A DNA stretch of 64,000 bases, taken from contig CM065881.1 in NCBI GenBank assembly GCA_033439255.1, positions 1,550,001-1,614,000 of the forward strand, given 5' to 3'. Positions 1 through 11,209 of the stretch are shown here, piece after piece. Position 1 is the stretch's first letter. Each line of letters starts with the position of its first letter. The notes below the pieces were generated by a model. It ran no database searches. It was not told where the DNA came from and was given only the letters and a program-made list of their open reading frames with translations. The DNA is from Hericium rajendrae. Its lineage: Eukaryota; Basidiomycota; Agaricomycetes; Russulales; Hericiaceae. A program made the translations under genes and the position numbers.

Positions 1-483
1 CTTGTCGAATTCGCGGATGAATTCTATCCAGCGGAGGGTGTCCTCGCCACATGCAAACCATATTGCTTGCACTTGATTTTGGAGCGCAATTGCGAGCAGT
101 TCGACATCGGAGGACTTAGGTTTCTCAAGCTTCCAAGCAAGGAAACCAACGCCAATTGGCAAGGGCCCTGAGGGGATGTTGAGGGCCGATCTGGCGATAT
201 TGATTTGATTGGTGAATTTGGCTGGGCCGTCATACGCTAAGGTCCAGGAATATCTAAGCTCAATTTATTGAGACGCCGAAGGGGCCTGACATACTGGGAG
301 CTATAAATCCAAAGCCTCCTCCGATGGTGACTTGGGCAGCCAGAGCACCCCCGCTGGCCCCTGCCATGGGCGCCAGCACGACAGGAGTGCGCACGCCTTC
401 GTGAATGATATCAGTGAGGCATACTCCGAGGTCGGCCAAGATAACTCACGCAAAAGGCTTGTAATCGACGTCTTGATAGACAT
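1..483 (-). CDS. Nitronate monooxygenase-like protein, 3' end cut by window edge
   Basis: N-terminal part of an FMN-dependent TIM-barrel enzyme of the nitronate monooxygenase (2-nitropropane dioxygenase) family, which oxidises alkyl nitronates. Seen: start MSIKTSITSLLR, then a 52-nt intron (GTGAGT...ACGAAG), then VRTPVVLAPMAG followed by a glycine-rich strand ending GGGFGFIAP, then after a second intron a segment containing IARSALNIPSGPLPIGVGFL and, at the edge, ACGEDTLRWIEFIREFDK. Intron 1 sits exactly where it does in the complete paralogue at 1465-2753, and the proteins align throughout, so the two are duplicates on the same strand with the bL34m gene between them. The splice around positions 245-300 is uncertain: the segment equivalent to QIKMKEIG of the paralogue is not obvious, so a small exon may be missed or the copy may be decaying. 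The catalytic half lies outside the window. Confidence 0.8.
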
Positions 484-855
484 GCCGGTGGTCTGAGATG
501 TCGAGGTTCAAGAGACGACGCTCACCGTTTAATCAGTGCTAATAGACCCTAAAATGCCGAGCAAGACACGAGTATTGCCTGAAGATCGGCCGAGCGATCA
601 GCTGCTGAACTTAGACTAAGGGTCGTGCACTCCAATAATGTCGTTAGCGAACAGAAGCGCCTTGCAGAACAAGTGGTTTCGGCCGTGCACGAATCGAAAG
701 GACCCGAAAGCACGCGCACCACCGACATTGAATATTTTGAATGGGCCAGTCTGCGCATCGCGTCGGACGATCCCCGCGTTGCTTGTCCTTGTTTGTCGCC
801 GTCCAATCTGGCTTCGCGTCGCGACTGTGAGCACACTGTCCTCACCATCGCTGCC
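484..855. other. Intergenic, divergent promoter region
   Basis: Gap of 372 bp between the start codons of the truncated NMO (minus) and bL34m (plus). The bL34m frame stays open upstream to 625, but that extension does not look like a presequence, so I treat it as untranslated leader. No clear TATA box or repeat was seen. Confidence 0.4.
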
Positions 856-1206
856 ATGCCCAGGCTCCCCCTCCACCTCTTCAGGGCCTTGCGCACTGTA
901 CAAGCGCAGGCCCACCACCTTCCAGTTGTCAACCGTCATGCAGCAGTCATCCCCGCGACCCGTCTCTCATTCCTTGCCACGCGTCCTCCGCCCATGAGCC
1001 TCGGCAGTCTTCTTCCTATGGCCAATGGGCCCACCTTCGCGCCTGCTTCCGTTCAAGTCCGGCATAAAGCCCGCGGAAACGAGTACCAACCGTCACAGCG
1101 AGTCAGGAAGCGTAGACACGGGTTTCTCGCGAGACAGAGGTCTGTGGGTGGACGGAAGATTCTGGCGAGGCGGAAGGCGAAGCAGCGGCGCTTTTTGAGT
1201 CACTAG
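856..1206 (+). CDS. mrpl34: Mitochondrial ribosomal protein bL34m
   Basis: Intronless gene of 116 codons for the mitochondrial large-subunit protein of the bacterial L34 family. The last 43 residues match bacterial L34 closely: [20 protein letters not shown], then a segment rich in Arg/Lys with [15 protein letters not shown] near the end; L34 has the same FQPS, RSHGFRAR and LARRRAKGR blocks. The first 70 residues ([16 protein letters not shown]...) are Arg-rich, lack acidic residues and form a plausible matrix-targeting presequence. I chose ATG at 856 for this reason; the frame is open further upstream to 625 but that part contains many acidic residues. It lies between two NMO paralogues on the opposite strand. 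Confidence 0.92.
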   Translation: MPRLPLHLFRALRTVQAQAHHLPVVNRHAAVIPATRLSFLATRPPPMSLGSLLPMANGPTFAPASVQVRHKARGNEYQPSQRVRKRRHGFLARQRSVGGRKILARRKAKQRRFLSH

Positions 1207-1464
1207 CTTGGTATGGTCCATTGCTAGTCACCATCTGTCTTGCTTCTGATTTTGAGCACCGTTCTAAGGCTTTTGTTCTCGGAGATGCACTCCGGCAGTA
1301 CAGCACGCTAGGAGATTCGTCGCGGCTAAGCCGGGTAGAGTGGATAGGGCTCATACACTCATACGTCCACTTTGATCCAACACGATGGCAACGTCAGTCA
1401 TCGTAGAAAAGGTCCTATTTACATGATAATACAACAAATTCTACAAACACTATCCATTCCGAAT

Positions 1465-2753
1465 TCATGCTTCAGACACCAGACGCGAAGATGCCTGCAA
1501 TCGCTTGACAATACCGCCATGCAATTCACGGACGATATCCTGGAATACCCAGATAAGCATATCGTGTCTAGACAACGTAAAGGAGAAGGCAAGCAACCAC
1601 TCACTTGAGCCGGCATTATTTTCTTCGCCAATCCCGACCCGGCCCCGGCGAAGATAATCAGTGAATCGAGTTGGCCCTTCTGCATACCCTCTAAAAACTC
1701 TTCCCTCACTTCCTTGAGGTCTCTGCCCTCAGCTACTTTTTGAATAGCAGCGATGCGCAGCGCGCGCCCGTCAATGCCATCAGGAAACCCGCTGAATCCA
1801 CCCATAACGTCGAATAACTCCGACCGCACGGTCGAGGACGGGTCGGCCGCGATAATAGCCTGCTTGAACGGCTCGGGATATTGTGTCTCGGGGGTAAGCA
1901 CAAACCGGGTGCCGAGGAGTGCACCGGAGGCGCCGAGTGTCAGATATGCGGCCACTTGACTGCCATTGGTGATGCCGCCTGCTGCCAGAACGGGAACGGG
2001 GACGCCTCCGGGGAAGGCAGCAATGATTTGCGAGACAAGTGTGAAGACCGATGGCGCGGCGATCCATCCGTGGCCGCCCGACTCGTTTCCTGTCGATACG
2101 CGTAAGCCTGGGGTAGGCATGAGTGCAGTAAAGAAACAAACCTTGCGCCACAAGAACGTCGACCTTCCAATCGTTGATGGCGGTGATCGCCTGGGTGAGA
2201 GTGCCGACTTGAGTGAAGACAAGCGTCTTGTGGTTGTCGCCCGCCTTCTGGTCGTACTTGCGGACGTAGTCTACCCACCGCTTCGTATCGTTGCTGAGTG
2301 CAAAAATGATCGCTCGCACACGGTTTTCCAAAGCAATGTCCAGCAACTCGATGAGGTCAGACTGCTGCTCGAGCATGAACCCAAGGAATCCAGCGCCAAT
2401 AGGCAAGGGTCCGTGGGGGATGTTCAGCGCCGCTCTGGCAATGCCGAACTCTGCTCGGAAGTGGTCGGCGTCCTCGTAGGCTGTCCGCAGGGTCATGCTG
2501 GGCACCGTCAAATGGTGTATCCTCGAACTTACATACGCCAATTTCTTTCATCTTGATCTGGGATGCAAGGAATCCGAATCCCCCGCCGAGCGTGACATGG
2601 GCGGCGAGCGCGCCCCCGGCCGCGGTGGACATGGGCGCGAGTACGACAGGAGTGCGAATGCCTTCGTATGCGCCGACGTCAATCATACGAATCCATTTCC
2701 TAGCATTTCAGCGACTTACCGAGAAGGCCGGTAATGGACGTTTGGATCGACAT
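1465..2753 (-). CDS. Nitronate monooxygenase (2-nitropropane dioxygenase family)
   Basis: About 340 residues, the usual family length. FMN-binding TIM-barrel oxidoreductase acting on propionate 3-nitronate and similar nitro compounds. Exon 1 gives MSIQTSITGLLG; a 55-nt intron ending ACGAAG follows, then IRTPVVLAPM and a Gly-rich strand (GGGFGFLASQ). A second intron (2526-2564 region) leads to the central block with NIPHGPLPIGAGFLGFML. A third intron splits CAAG/GA to give the signature QGNESGGHG, then PVPVLAAGGITNG and the phosphate-binding GASGALLGTRF strand. The C-terminal part has KGQLDSLIIFAGAGSGL. A last intron (GTGAGT...TTCCAG) leads to the ending DIVRELHGGIVKRLQ, with stop at 1465-1467. 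The catalytic His of QGxExGGH is present, so the copy looks functional. Related to the partial copy at the left edge. Confidence 0.92.
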
Positions 2754-3196
2754 GATGTTTGGAATGGACAAGGAAGGAAGGAACCAACTGCTTGCTCATT
2801 TTAAATCCATGGTCAGACGGAGGTATCTACTCTCCAGATGACCACTGAAGATCCCTAAGGCATCCCCTGAGGCCTGAAGACCCTGACATTCACATTCTCG
2901 TGGACTGATCGCACGAATACAATCGATTGCTGAGCGCTGGCGGCCAATTGCGGGCTCACCTTGGTGTCAGCATTGAGACTTACTGTGCATTGCTCGCCAA
3001 GAGCTGACATGTCCAGCCCGACGGGGTCACCGAGTATAATAAGTGCATGTTCTTGGAAGTTGCGCTGCGCAGCTTGACCCACTCGGTGCACAAGTCAACA
3101 ATGTTTGTGCTTGTTTGTCGCAATCTTATTGCAGCTGCCTTTGCGCGTCCGAAACTCGTGTTCTGCACCTCTCGTCCATCGTAAACATCGCCCATC
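2754..3196. other. Divergent promoter region NMO / SmB
   Basis: 443 bp between two start codons on opposite strands. Nothing beyond ordinary intergenic sequence was recognised; the pyrimidine-rich stretch before 3197 is a likely SmB leader. Confidence 0.4.
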
Positions 3197-3965
3197 ATGG
3201 TGAGTCCCTCCGAGTCTTCAGCTCTATGGTTTGCTTACGCTTTCCCGCGACGGTAGCCGCCTCCCAAATCCAAGGGTGGGAAAATGCTTAGCCTCATAAA
3301 CTGGAGGCTGAAAGTCACCATCAACGATGGTCGCGCCCTCACGGGCCAGATGCTCGCCTTCGACCGGCATATGAACTTGGTGCTCGCGGACTGCGAGGAG
3401 TTCCGTCGCATCAGGCCGAAGAAAAAACCCGGCGAGACTGAGGCCGGCCCCGAGCAGGAGATGAAGCGCACATTGGGCCTCGTTATCCTGCGCGGAGAAT
3501 CAGTCGTGAGTCTGACAGTAGAAGGGCCGCCTCCCGTCCAGGAAGAAGATAAGAAGGCTCAGGTATGCACTTTACACACCGTTTGGGCTCCCGTTCTCAC
3601 ATCTCCTGCGCAGCTTCCATTTGGTCCAGGTCGCGGGGCTCCGGCAGGCCGTGGTATGGGCATGATGCCTCCCGGTAAGTTTTCCGCGTCTGTTGTCGAT
3701 CAGAGAGGGCAGGCACTGACCGTTGTGTATGATCACCATAAGTGGGCCCGCCGTCACTCGCGCGTCCTCCGATGCCGTTTGCGCCGCCAGGCATGCCTGG
3801 CCAGCCGCCTCCTGGATTCCGCCCTCCCGGCTTCCCCCCGAATGTTCCTTTCCCGCCGCCACCAGGCTTCGGCGGACCTCCTCCTGGGTAAGTACTCATC
3901 ATTGTATGTGGGAGCGTTCTGTTCATCACCGTCGCCTTCGTAGCTACCAGGGTCCGCCTCAATAG
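3197..3965 (+). CDS. SMB1: Small nuclear ribonucleoprotein SmB
   Basis: Core Sm protein of spliceosomal snRNPs, 178 residues from five exons. The first coding exon is only the ATG (3197-3199); a 57-nt intron follows and exon 2 opens PPPKSKGGKMLSLINWRLK. Sm1 motif: VTINDGRALTGQMLAFDRHM with NLVLADCEEFRRI. Sm2 motif: LGLVILRGESVVSL with EGPPP after it. The tail is the family's Pro/Gly-rich region (FAPPGMPGQPPPGFRPPGF) ending GYQGPPQ. Introns: 3200-3256, 3563-3613, 3675-3742, 3888-3943. The donor directly after ATG is GTGAGT, and the alternative of starting at the internal Met would lose conserved upstream residues. In the nucleus it forms the heptameric ring with SmD1, D2, D3, E, F and G. Confidence 0.93.
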
Positions 3966-6900
3966 TGGAGGGGTAGTGTGACCCAGTGTATCATTGCGTT
4001 CTTGGACAAAACAGGAGCGGGGCCCTCATATGTAGGTTTCCGTATCGACAGGTGTATAATGCCACATTTGGCCTCCAGAGGTTTGTGGATGTATTGACAG
4101 TAGGCATTGTCGCGGCGGTGGGCTGGTGGTTCTCAAAGTGTGTTGCTATTTGCCGGCGTCCGCTATTTACAATGCCATTTGCTTTTACTGTAACTGCTCT
4201 TATCCTCTTGTGACCACGCTCTGATACGGTTTGTGCCAGTATTCTCACTGCTAAGTTTGTTTGTCTGCGTGCCTGTGATCCTTCGTTACCTTATGAAATG
4301 CTTCTCAGAGCAGTGCGGTCCCTTGTTCCTTTTCACGGCGACGATTCTTCACAGGCTGCTCGAGGACCACCTTCTTTGTTGATCACGGACCTGCGGAGTC
4401 GGAGCAAGTGTGAAGAGCTCTGCCGTTCCGCACAAGTCTCGCCCGGCAGGTAGGCCCATCGTGCGACTGTCACCGTTCGCCATTTTGATATGGGGTGCCC
4501 TTCGCTGTCAGGTTGCCCAGGGACTTTGGCAAGCTGTCCGGCTTATGGGCAGATGCTTGCGCCCCCACACGGCCGGCGCCACGTACATGCGCGCTGCGGC
4601 ACTTTGCACATGCAGCGTGTTAGGGACGCAACGTGGGGCTTGTGGACGCCCGGCGGATTGCGCACCTCGATTGCGGTTCTGGAATTTCGTTTTCGTCACT
4701 GCAGGGCAGATCTGAAGCCTGAAGCTTGAAGGCTCGCGATACCGCCCTTCTGACGCCGCATTGCGCGCGCGACGTGCTCAGGTGATGTCGTGCGGCCGTG
4801 CAGCCTCAGCCCAGCATCGTGGCCGGAGGGTAGGCGCCTGGGTGTCGTCAGGCGGATTGCGGATTGCCAGGCTGGTCGACGTCAATGCGGTCATTGCAAT
4901 GCGCCGAGCTCGCGCGCGGCCACGCCAACCTGTAGATAATGGCGCATCTGAAGACATCATTGACAGAGTTTGCAGGAATTCTTTGATGATGAATGACTGT
5001 CCGCAGGAATGTAGGTGTGTGCCCCGTAGTTCCATGCAATGTGACAACGCTGATCTTATGCAGTCCGCAGGAGGAATTCCCAACTCCCATGAGTGTTTCG
5101 CATGGGATTGTGCGCCTGCAATGCATGCTGGATACGGACGGATCGTTCTAGCTTGAACGTTGCAATGACGACAAACGTTCGATAACTTGGCGTGCCTCGT
5201 GGTGATCGACTAATTAACTATGTCCACCCGAGCTTCACGGGCCCTCTATTCAGATCTGCCAGATGCGCCTCGAGAACACACAGTCTCAAATCACAGCCGA
5301 TGTGCAAGGACTACGGTGCGGAAACGCGTCCTTCCTTAGCATCCTGGACCGTCGATCATTAACACTGACGTCCGTGCACAGGGGATAACAGAAGCCACTG
5401 ATTGTGGCGGGGCCTTCTGTGACATCGTCGTCCAACGAACATTGTTGCTTCCTTCCGGATAACTCAGATTGGTGAGTTCCGAGACGCCTTGTCTGACGAG
5501 CCGACAAATTATCAAGTTCAGCTGATACGAAGTTTAACAAACCCTTCCCTCGGGTCGCGTAGTTGTCAACTGAGCATGGAGTCCTGGACCACTGGGACAG
5601 CGCGCCTGGTCTGGGCTCAGGGTCTTTGCAGGGTCTTGGGTGGCCTTGGGCGCCGAGCACGCAGGCAAGCTGTCACATATGTTCCGTTTCGACGATAGTT
5701 CAGCTACGATTTAGACGGCGAAGCCATCTGGCATTGATACGGTGGCGCAGGTGGCGGCGCCGTGCCTGTCGGCGCATGAATCGCGCGCTTGTCGGCGCTG
5801 TCAGCAGCGACGGCAAGCCTGCAGCGTGCCCGACAGGACGGCCCACCAGACCGCAGACTGCGCCCGCCCGCCCTGCCTAGTTGCTGGCGCGAGCTAGAAG
5901 AGGCGTGCAAATGCGCGTAGGCGGGCTTCTGCCAGTTCTTTCCTGGTAAGAACGGCCTGATTATTACGCCAGGAGTGCATGCGGCTATCGGATGGATGCT
6001 GTCTGTTAAGCTTCGAGCAAGGTAGGAAGGATGCCTCCAGAGTCCATGGCGGCAGGGCGAGGGCGACATATCGAGCTTAATCGTGTCGCCTCAGCCGACC
6101 TCTGTGCGCCCTCACACGTGCCGACTGCGAGCACGTTCCACTATGCCGCCGCAGAAAATGCAGGCTCCATGCACATGCCGCAGTAGGCGCAGACCCCCGC
6201 GCATCGAATGGTGCGCCCCAAAAATTGGACGATTGGGCGGCTGCCTTGGGCACGGTGGTGGGCAGCACAGGATGACTCCAACGCTAAGTCCGTCGTTCGA
6301 TCGCAATAGAGTCGAGCAGCTGTGCATTGAATACTCAGATCCAGATGGGGATCGACCTTCGCTGAACTGAGCCAAGAAATAAAATTGTGCAGCCGCGTCG
6401 GTGGAGGATACGCTAACGGATGCTGCATCCGTCTTCCGCGTCGGGGCTGTCCTTCGGCCCTGCATGGGACGATCCCGAGACCATGATCTGGGAGGCGGGG
6501 GCGGAAGGACTTGAGCGGGGACTTGTTGTGGTCCGAGCGGGATTTTGAGGACCCAACACACGGGAGTCACGCTGAGATAAGGCGTATTGGGAATAGACGG
6601 ACGACTGCGAGGGTGTGCGTATACCCAGGTCCGACGCCATCGCGGCTGGTCCCAGACACGCTATATATACTTAACCAGTGATGTCGGCCCTGGCAGCGAC
6701 GATCGCGCCGCTCGAAAGGCTATCCGCGTGCGCACCGCCGGCGGATGCAGCATTGCATGGACGACGTCGAGCGGGCTGACTCGCATGCGTACCAGGAGGA
6801 CGCCGAAAGCGTGCTGGGCGCTGCGCATGGGGTCTACTGATTTGCAAATGCGCCGGGGTGCCGGGGTGGGAGGGCAGAGGGACAGATCTGGGGAATCTTC

Positions 6901-7780
6901 AGTCGATGCGGGGCAGTGGTCGGGGGCTGTGGGCGCGGGGGCCTGCCTTATCGCATCACGTCTCTTCGAATGGCGCCGCGGCAACGGGCTTCGAGAACGC
7001 GGACGCGACTTCCTGACAACTGTATTGTATTTGCCGTGTGCACGTTGCCCGCAATTTTAGCCCTACGCTGCCTCCTCGGTGGAGCACGCCATGAAACCGA
7101 CCAGCTTCCGTGATCCCGCGGTGGTCCCTTGTTTGCTGATCGCGAACGCTAAATTTCCCTGCCTCAGCATCAAACTTTCTTTGCAGGAAGGCACACGCAT
7201 GAACTGGGTCCCCGCCCAAGGCTGGGGAGAAACGTCTCTATAATGGTGCGACGCGATATGCAAAATAGACAGTACAAATAACATACTCGTACACGCACGC
7301 CGGGCGATAGATGGTAGTGATCGAGAGAAAAAAGATATGCAGGGGGGTAAAGATCACAAATGGTGTGGGAGCGGGGTCATGTGCAGTGTAGAAGGCAACG
7401 GAAAAGGGGGGACGGCCAAGAGACACAGGCACATGGAAGGGGGGTGCAGGGAGGGTGGGTATGTGTATGAATAGAAAGAGGATCATGGGATGAGAGAGTG
7501 GACTGGAAATGCGATGATTCAGTGTGTAAACGCGTGTGTTGGGGGACAGGGAAGTGGATATGCTATTTAACGAACGGCTGACGAGGTGTGGATTTTGAAG
7601 ACGGGATTTTGGATGTGACGGGAGACGAGGCCTTTCCAAAGAGCGGGATGACGAGAAAACTAGGAAAAAGGGCCCGAAGGCAACGGTCGCAAGTTGAGTC
7701 CGTAGAGGGAAATGAATTAGGCATGAATACAGAGAAAGGGAGCCGAGAAACCGACACGTCTATCAGGTGTGCGAAACCGA
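3966..7780. other. 3.8 kb gene-poor GC-rich stretch
   Basis: Many short open frames on both strands but none with a recognisable family, conserved splice pattern or coherent length (longest about 157 codons). It is GC-rich, which alone produces spurious open frames. The last 500 bp (about 7,250-7,780) are purine-rich on the plus strand and probably hold the 3' untranslated region of the Ecl1-like gene. A TATA-like TATATATAC stands at 6,661-6,669 with no convincing gene behind it. A long noncoding RNA or decayed element cannot be excluded. Confidence 0.5.
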
Positions 7781-8715
7781 TCATGAGATGTATATGCGTG
7801 CTGTCTTGCGCCCCCGCGAACGGTACGCCGGGTGCTCGTCGGCGGCTGGTTGCGGTGGGACAGTCGAATGGCATTGCTTCTTAGGTCCAGCCGAGTTCAA
7901 GAACCAGCCAGACAAGAACTCGTCCTCTCGGCTACTCCATTCACCCTTCGACGGCAGGAGATCCTCATCAGGCACCGCGAGGGGGGAGATCATCCCGCGG
8001 TGGGCACGCGCAAGTATTGTGAATGGTGTTGAATCCAGTCCATGGACAGACGGGTCACGCGCGGATCGTTTTTGCGGAGGCGGAAGCTTCGCTGCGGTGG
8101 GGGCTACCCAGGTCCGCATCTGGGTCGCAAGTGCACCGAGAATGGACGGCTTGGCTACCACCGGCGACTGCACACGGGAGGAAGCGGGGGTGACGACAGA
8201 GTCGGTGAGGAACGAGGTGGTCATGCTGAGTTCGTCCGCCGAATGGCGATGAACGACAGCGTGGTCGGAAGAATGAGGGGTGAGGATCGGTTTTGAGGGC
8301 TTCGGCTGCGCCGGATGCGGAGTAGACACTGAAACGGACGGAGGGAGGGGACGACGGTGCATGTCGAGGAGCTTTGGTCGGGGAGTTTTGGGGGAGGAAT
8401 CGCGACTGGCGTCCTTCTCCGGGGGAATACCAGGCGAGACCTCGCGGGCCCAGGCCAGGATGCCGGCATGGTCATTTCCCGTCCAGCGGCTGGTCGAGGG
8501 AGCACTAGCGGATGGATACGCTTGCTCATACTGTTCGAAGATGGAAGAGGGAGTGGAGGAGGAGGGATTGTCCGAATGGTAGCATTCTGCAGAGCAGTAC
8601 ACGTCTCCGCTGCCGCTGTTTCCGTCCTAATGGGGAGTTAATGAGTGCGACGAAGACATGACGGAATGGTACGTACGAGGTGGCGGCTGCAAGCCAAGCA
8701 CCAGTCTGTGTCCAT
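7781..8715 (-). CDS. Ecl1/LSRF family small zinc-binding regulator
   Basis: Two exons (8677-8715 and 7781-8626) separated by a 50-nt intron, giving 294 residues. The extreme N-terminus reads MDTDWCLACSRHL, then DGNSGSGDVYCSAECYHSD: a CxxC...CxxxC knuckle in the first 30 residues. This is the hallmark of the fungal life-span regulatory factor family (S. pombe Ecl1-3), short proteins that extend chronological life span and answer to zinc or sulfur state. The remaining 260 residues are Ser/Pro-rich and look disordered, with several SP/TP sites typical of phosphoregulation. The intron splits the two halves of the knuckle in phase 0, which supports the start at 8715. The C-terminal end (RGRKTARIYIS) is taken from the open frame; a further intron there is possible. 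Confidence 0.78.
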
Positions 8716-9165
8716 GACGAATCGTAAGGGGATGGAAGGGGTTATGAAAGGAGGTATGAGAGGGGCGGTGAGGAGGTGGTAGGAATCAGGCGACCTGAGT
8801 CTTATACTGAATGCGGAACCAAACAGGGAAAAATAGCTGGCGGCAATAAATCTGAGATGAACCTGGATGCATCTCAGATCTGCCTCGCCTAGCCGAGATC
8901 TCACTTTTAATTTTCATTTTTGATATGCGTCCATGGACCGTCGACGCTCGCGTGGACGAGGACGTCTCTACGAGTACATCCTCCTTCGAATCGACAATAG
9001 TACATCATTGAGCTCCATCCACCCCGCAAGACAGCCCTCCAGCATACTCATCTCACTCAAGCACTCCATCACCGCCAGTCGTGTCTTGCTTCGCTCGACA
9101 GGTATTGCCTGTGAAAGGGTCAGCTACCTCACCACCTGTCTCCCACCCTACTCACATCAACATAG
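8716..9165. other. Intergenic between Ecl1-like gene and SET gene
   Basis: 450 bp upstream of the Ecl1-like start and downstream of the SET-protein stop. It should hold the Ecl1-like promoter. No repeat or RNA gene seen. Confidence 0.4.
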
Positions 9166-11113
9166 TCACCCATCGCAGCACTGCTGTCCAGATCCGTACC
9201 CTCTCTTAGCCGATTTAATCTTCCTCGACATAATGAGTCGACCGTGTGAATGATTCCACCCAGGATCTACGCGTCGTCTCCAGTCAGCGACGCCATTGTC
9301 TTTCAGGGTCATATATAGCTCCTTCCTTCTCACCTCACACGCTACGTCGTCACCGTATGTGTCGGCCTTGGGCTGCGTCACTACCTCCTCAAGCGACGTC
9401 CGTTCCACATGGTTCTGTACTTCCGCTACGTGTTTCAACAATCCTATTGTTCTATAAGCGGGCACGAGCTTGCTCTTCTCGTCTTTCTCGTACAGCGAAA
9501 TGAGCGCGCACATCACCCACAGCGAATGTGAGATCGACCCATCCGCCCTCACACACAACAGGGGCGCGTTGTCCCGCGACAATAGATCGTCGGCGGCGTG
9601 TTCTCCGGTAATGTCGCTGGACACCAGAGCAGAATCCGCCCACTCCTGGTGCCCGCGCCATGTCTGAAGGACTTCTATGAACGCGCCGCTGTCCCCCCAC
9701 GACGACGCGCCAGTCAGACTAGAAGCGGCCCACGCGGCCTCCGCTGTCCAGACTATCATGTCGTTATCGTTTCCGTCTAGAGCAAACCCGTAATGCACGA
9801 GTAGCTCTGCGTTGGTTAGTTTCTCCCCATATGTGTTGAATACCTCGACCCCAGGGGGGATCGTCGCGTTGGAGACCATTTCGCATGTGCTCTCGTCCGC
9901 GTCGGGGCGCATCTGGGCAGCGTCGCGGGGAACCAGCTCCGGCGAAGCTTCGGCGTCCCGGTCGTGGGGACACTCGAAGAGGGCGCCGCACACGACACAA
10001 ACGTCATGATCTGACTGTTCAGGCAGGAGAGCGGCACGGATTGCGGACACGGCACGGAGGGATTGTGGCGTCAGTTTCTGCGAACAGAAAAGAGGTGCGG
10101 TGGGAGTACCTCGAGATGGACGTGGTGGTCCTGGGTATGATTGAACCTGTATATAGAAGGTCCCACCCCATCCGGGCCCGTATCAGCTTCGCATTCTCAG
10201 GAGCGCACCACGTCCGACTACGGCGGCACTCACGCGTCGGCGATGGGCACCATCGACAGCCCATGGTAAGCGTCCACCACAAACGCGCGTGAGCTCACGA
10301 GAGCGAAGGCGTGGCAGAACGCGCTCGGCGTCGTGGGCAGCCCCAGGCGCACCAGGAGCGGGTGCACTGCGTCATGGTAGAAGCCCCGGACTTCTTCCTG
10401 CGATAGCAAGTATATCAGTGCGCTAGGGCCGCCTCCTATCGAATCACCACGCACCACGATGCTGCGCCCGGTCTCGCTCACGAAGTGCGCGGAGGCCTGT
10501 GTCCTCTGCAGCCATCGCGCGGCTTCCGTGCCGTCAGCATCAGTCGGCCCCGTCCCATCGGATGCGACATCAGAACCCCAGAAGAGCCCGATGCCGACCC
10601 CGTCGCCAGCGTGTGGTAGTGATGTGAGGTAGCCGAACCAGCGGGACGCTTCCCCGCGCAACCTGTAACGGCAGCGAAGATCGCACGCTCGGTATTGGCC
10701 TGGATCGACGACGAGCAGGAAGATCTCACAGTTCAGAGTGCACGGCCAGCGCGAGCGCGAGCTGCGCGCCGATGCCGTAGGGCGCGTGTTCGATGTGGTC
10801 CGACAGGGAACAGGATCGCGCGGACAGCACCGCTGATTTCGGTATGGAAACAACTGTTGGGATCAACGTGTACGCCAGTCAACGCTGTCATGCAAGTCGC
10901 CGCCGACGCGAGAGCGTGGATCAATGTATCTGAGAGGGCGAACTTACGTGAGGTCGAGCAGGGTATCAGGTCCTTGGAACGGACTGATATTCCAGCGTTC
11001 TCATCGTCGATGAATTCGAGCCTGGGATCTATTCGGATGCCGTTGTGTGTGCACCAGGCTAGGAGGGTTCTGATCCGGTCTGACGGGAATCTCGACGTGG
11101 TAGCTGAGGACAT
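9166..11113 (-). CDS. SET-domain lysine methyltransferase, Rubisco-LSMT/SETD-like class
   Basis: Multi-exon gene of roughly 540 residues. Start MSSATTSRFPSDRIRTLLAW at 11113. N-SET: WCTHNGIRIDPRLEF then, after an intron, IPKSAVLSARSCSLSDHIE; the next exon has LLRGEASRWFGYLTSLP, the usual W-x-x-Y-L-x-x-LP block. C-SET: ADAFNHTQDHHVHLE, reassembled across an intron with GC/G phase, carries the NH motif that binds S-adenosylmethionine; VFNTYGEKLTNAELLVHYGF is the terminal SET tyrosine block. Between these lies an insertion with CVVCGALFECPHD, a CxxC/CxH cluster that may bind zinc. The C-terminal region after 9,900 resembles the Rubisco-LSMT substrate-binding lobe in position only. Likely substrates are ribosomal or other nonhistone proteins, by family analogy. 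Exon borders near 10,400 (GTGCGT...ATCGCAG) are provisional. Confidence 0.82.
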
Positions 11114-11209
11114 CGGCCGTAAGAGGTGGGAGTACAAGGCACGCGGCGCAAGTCGAGGCTCTAGGTACTGTCATTATCAAATCAGGCTGACTAGATCGAC
11201 GTCTGTTCA

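Noticed and set aside
625-855. Longer N-terminus for bL34m starting at 625
   Set aside because: The extension is acidic and mixed, unlike a mitochondrial presequence; ATG at 856 gives a good one.
616-939. Minus-strand frames opposite bL34m
   Set aside because: Shadow of the bL34m coding region on the other strand.
5286-7060. Several frames of 100-157 codons in the 3.8 kb stretch
   Set aside because: No conserved motif, no consistent exon joining, high GC explains them.
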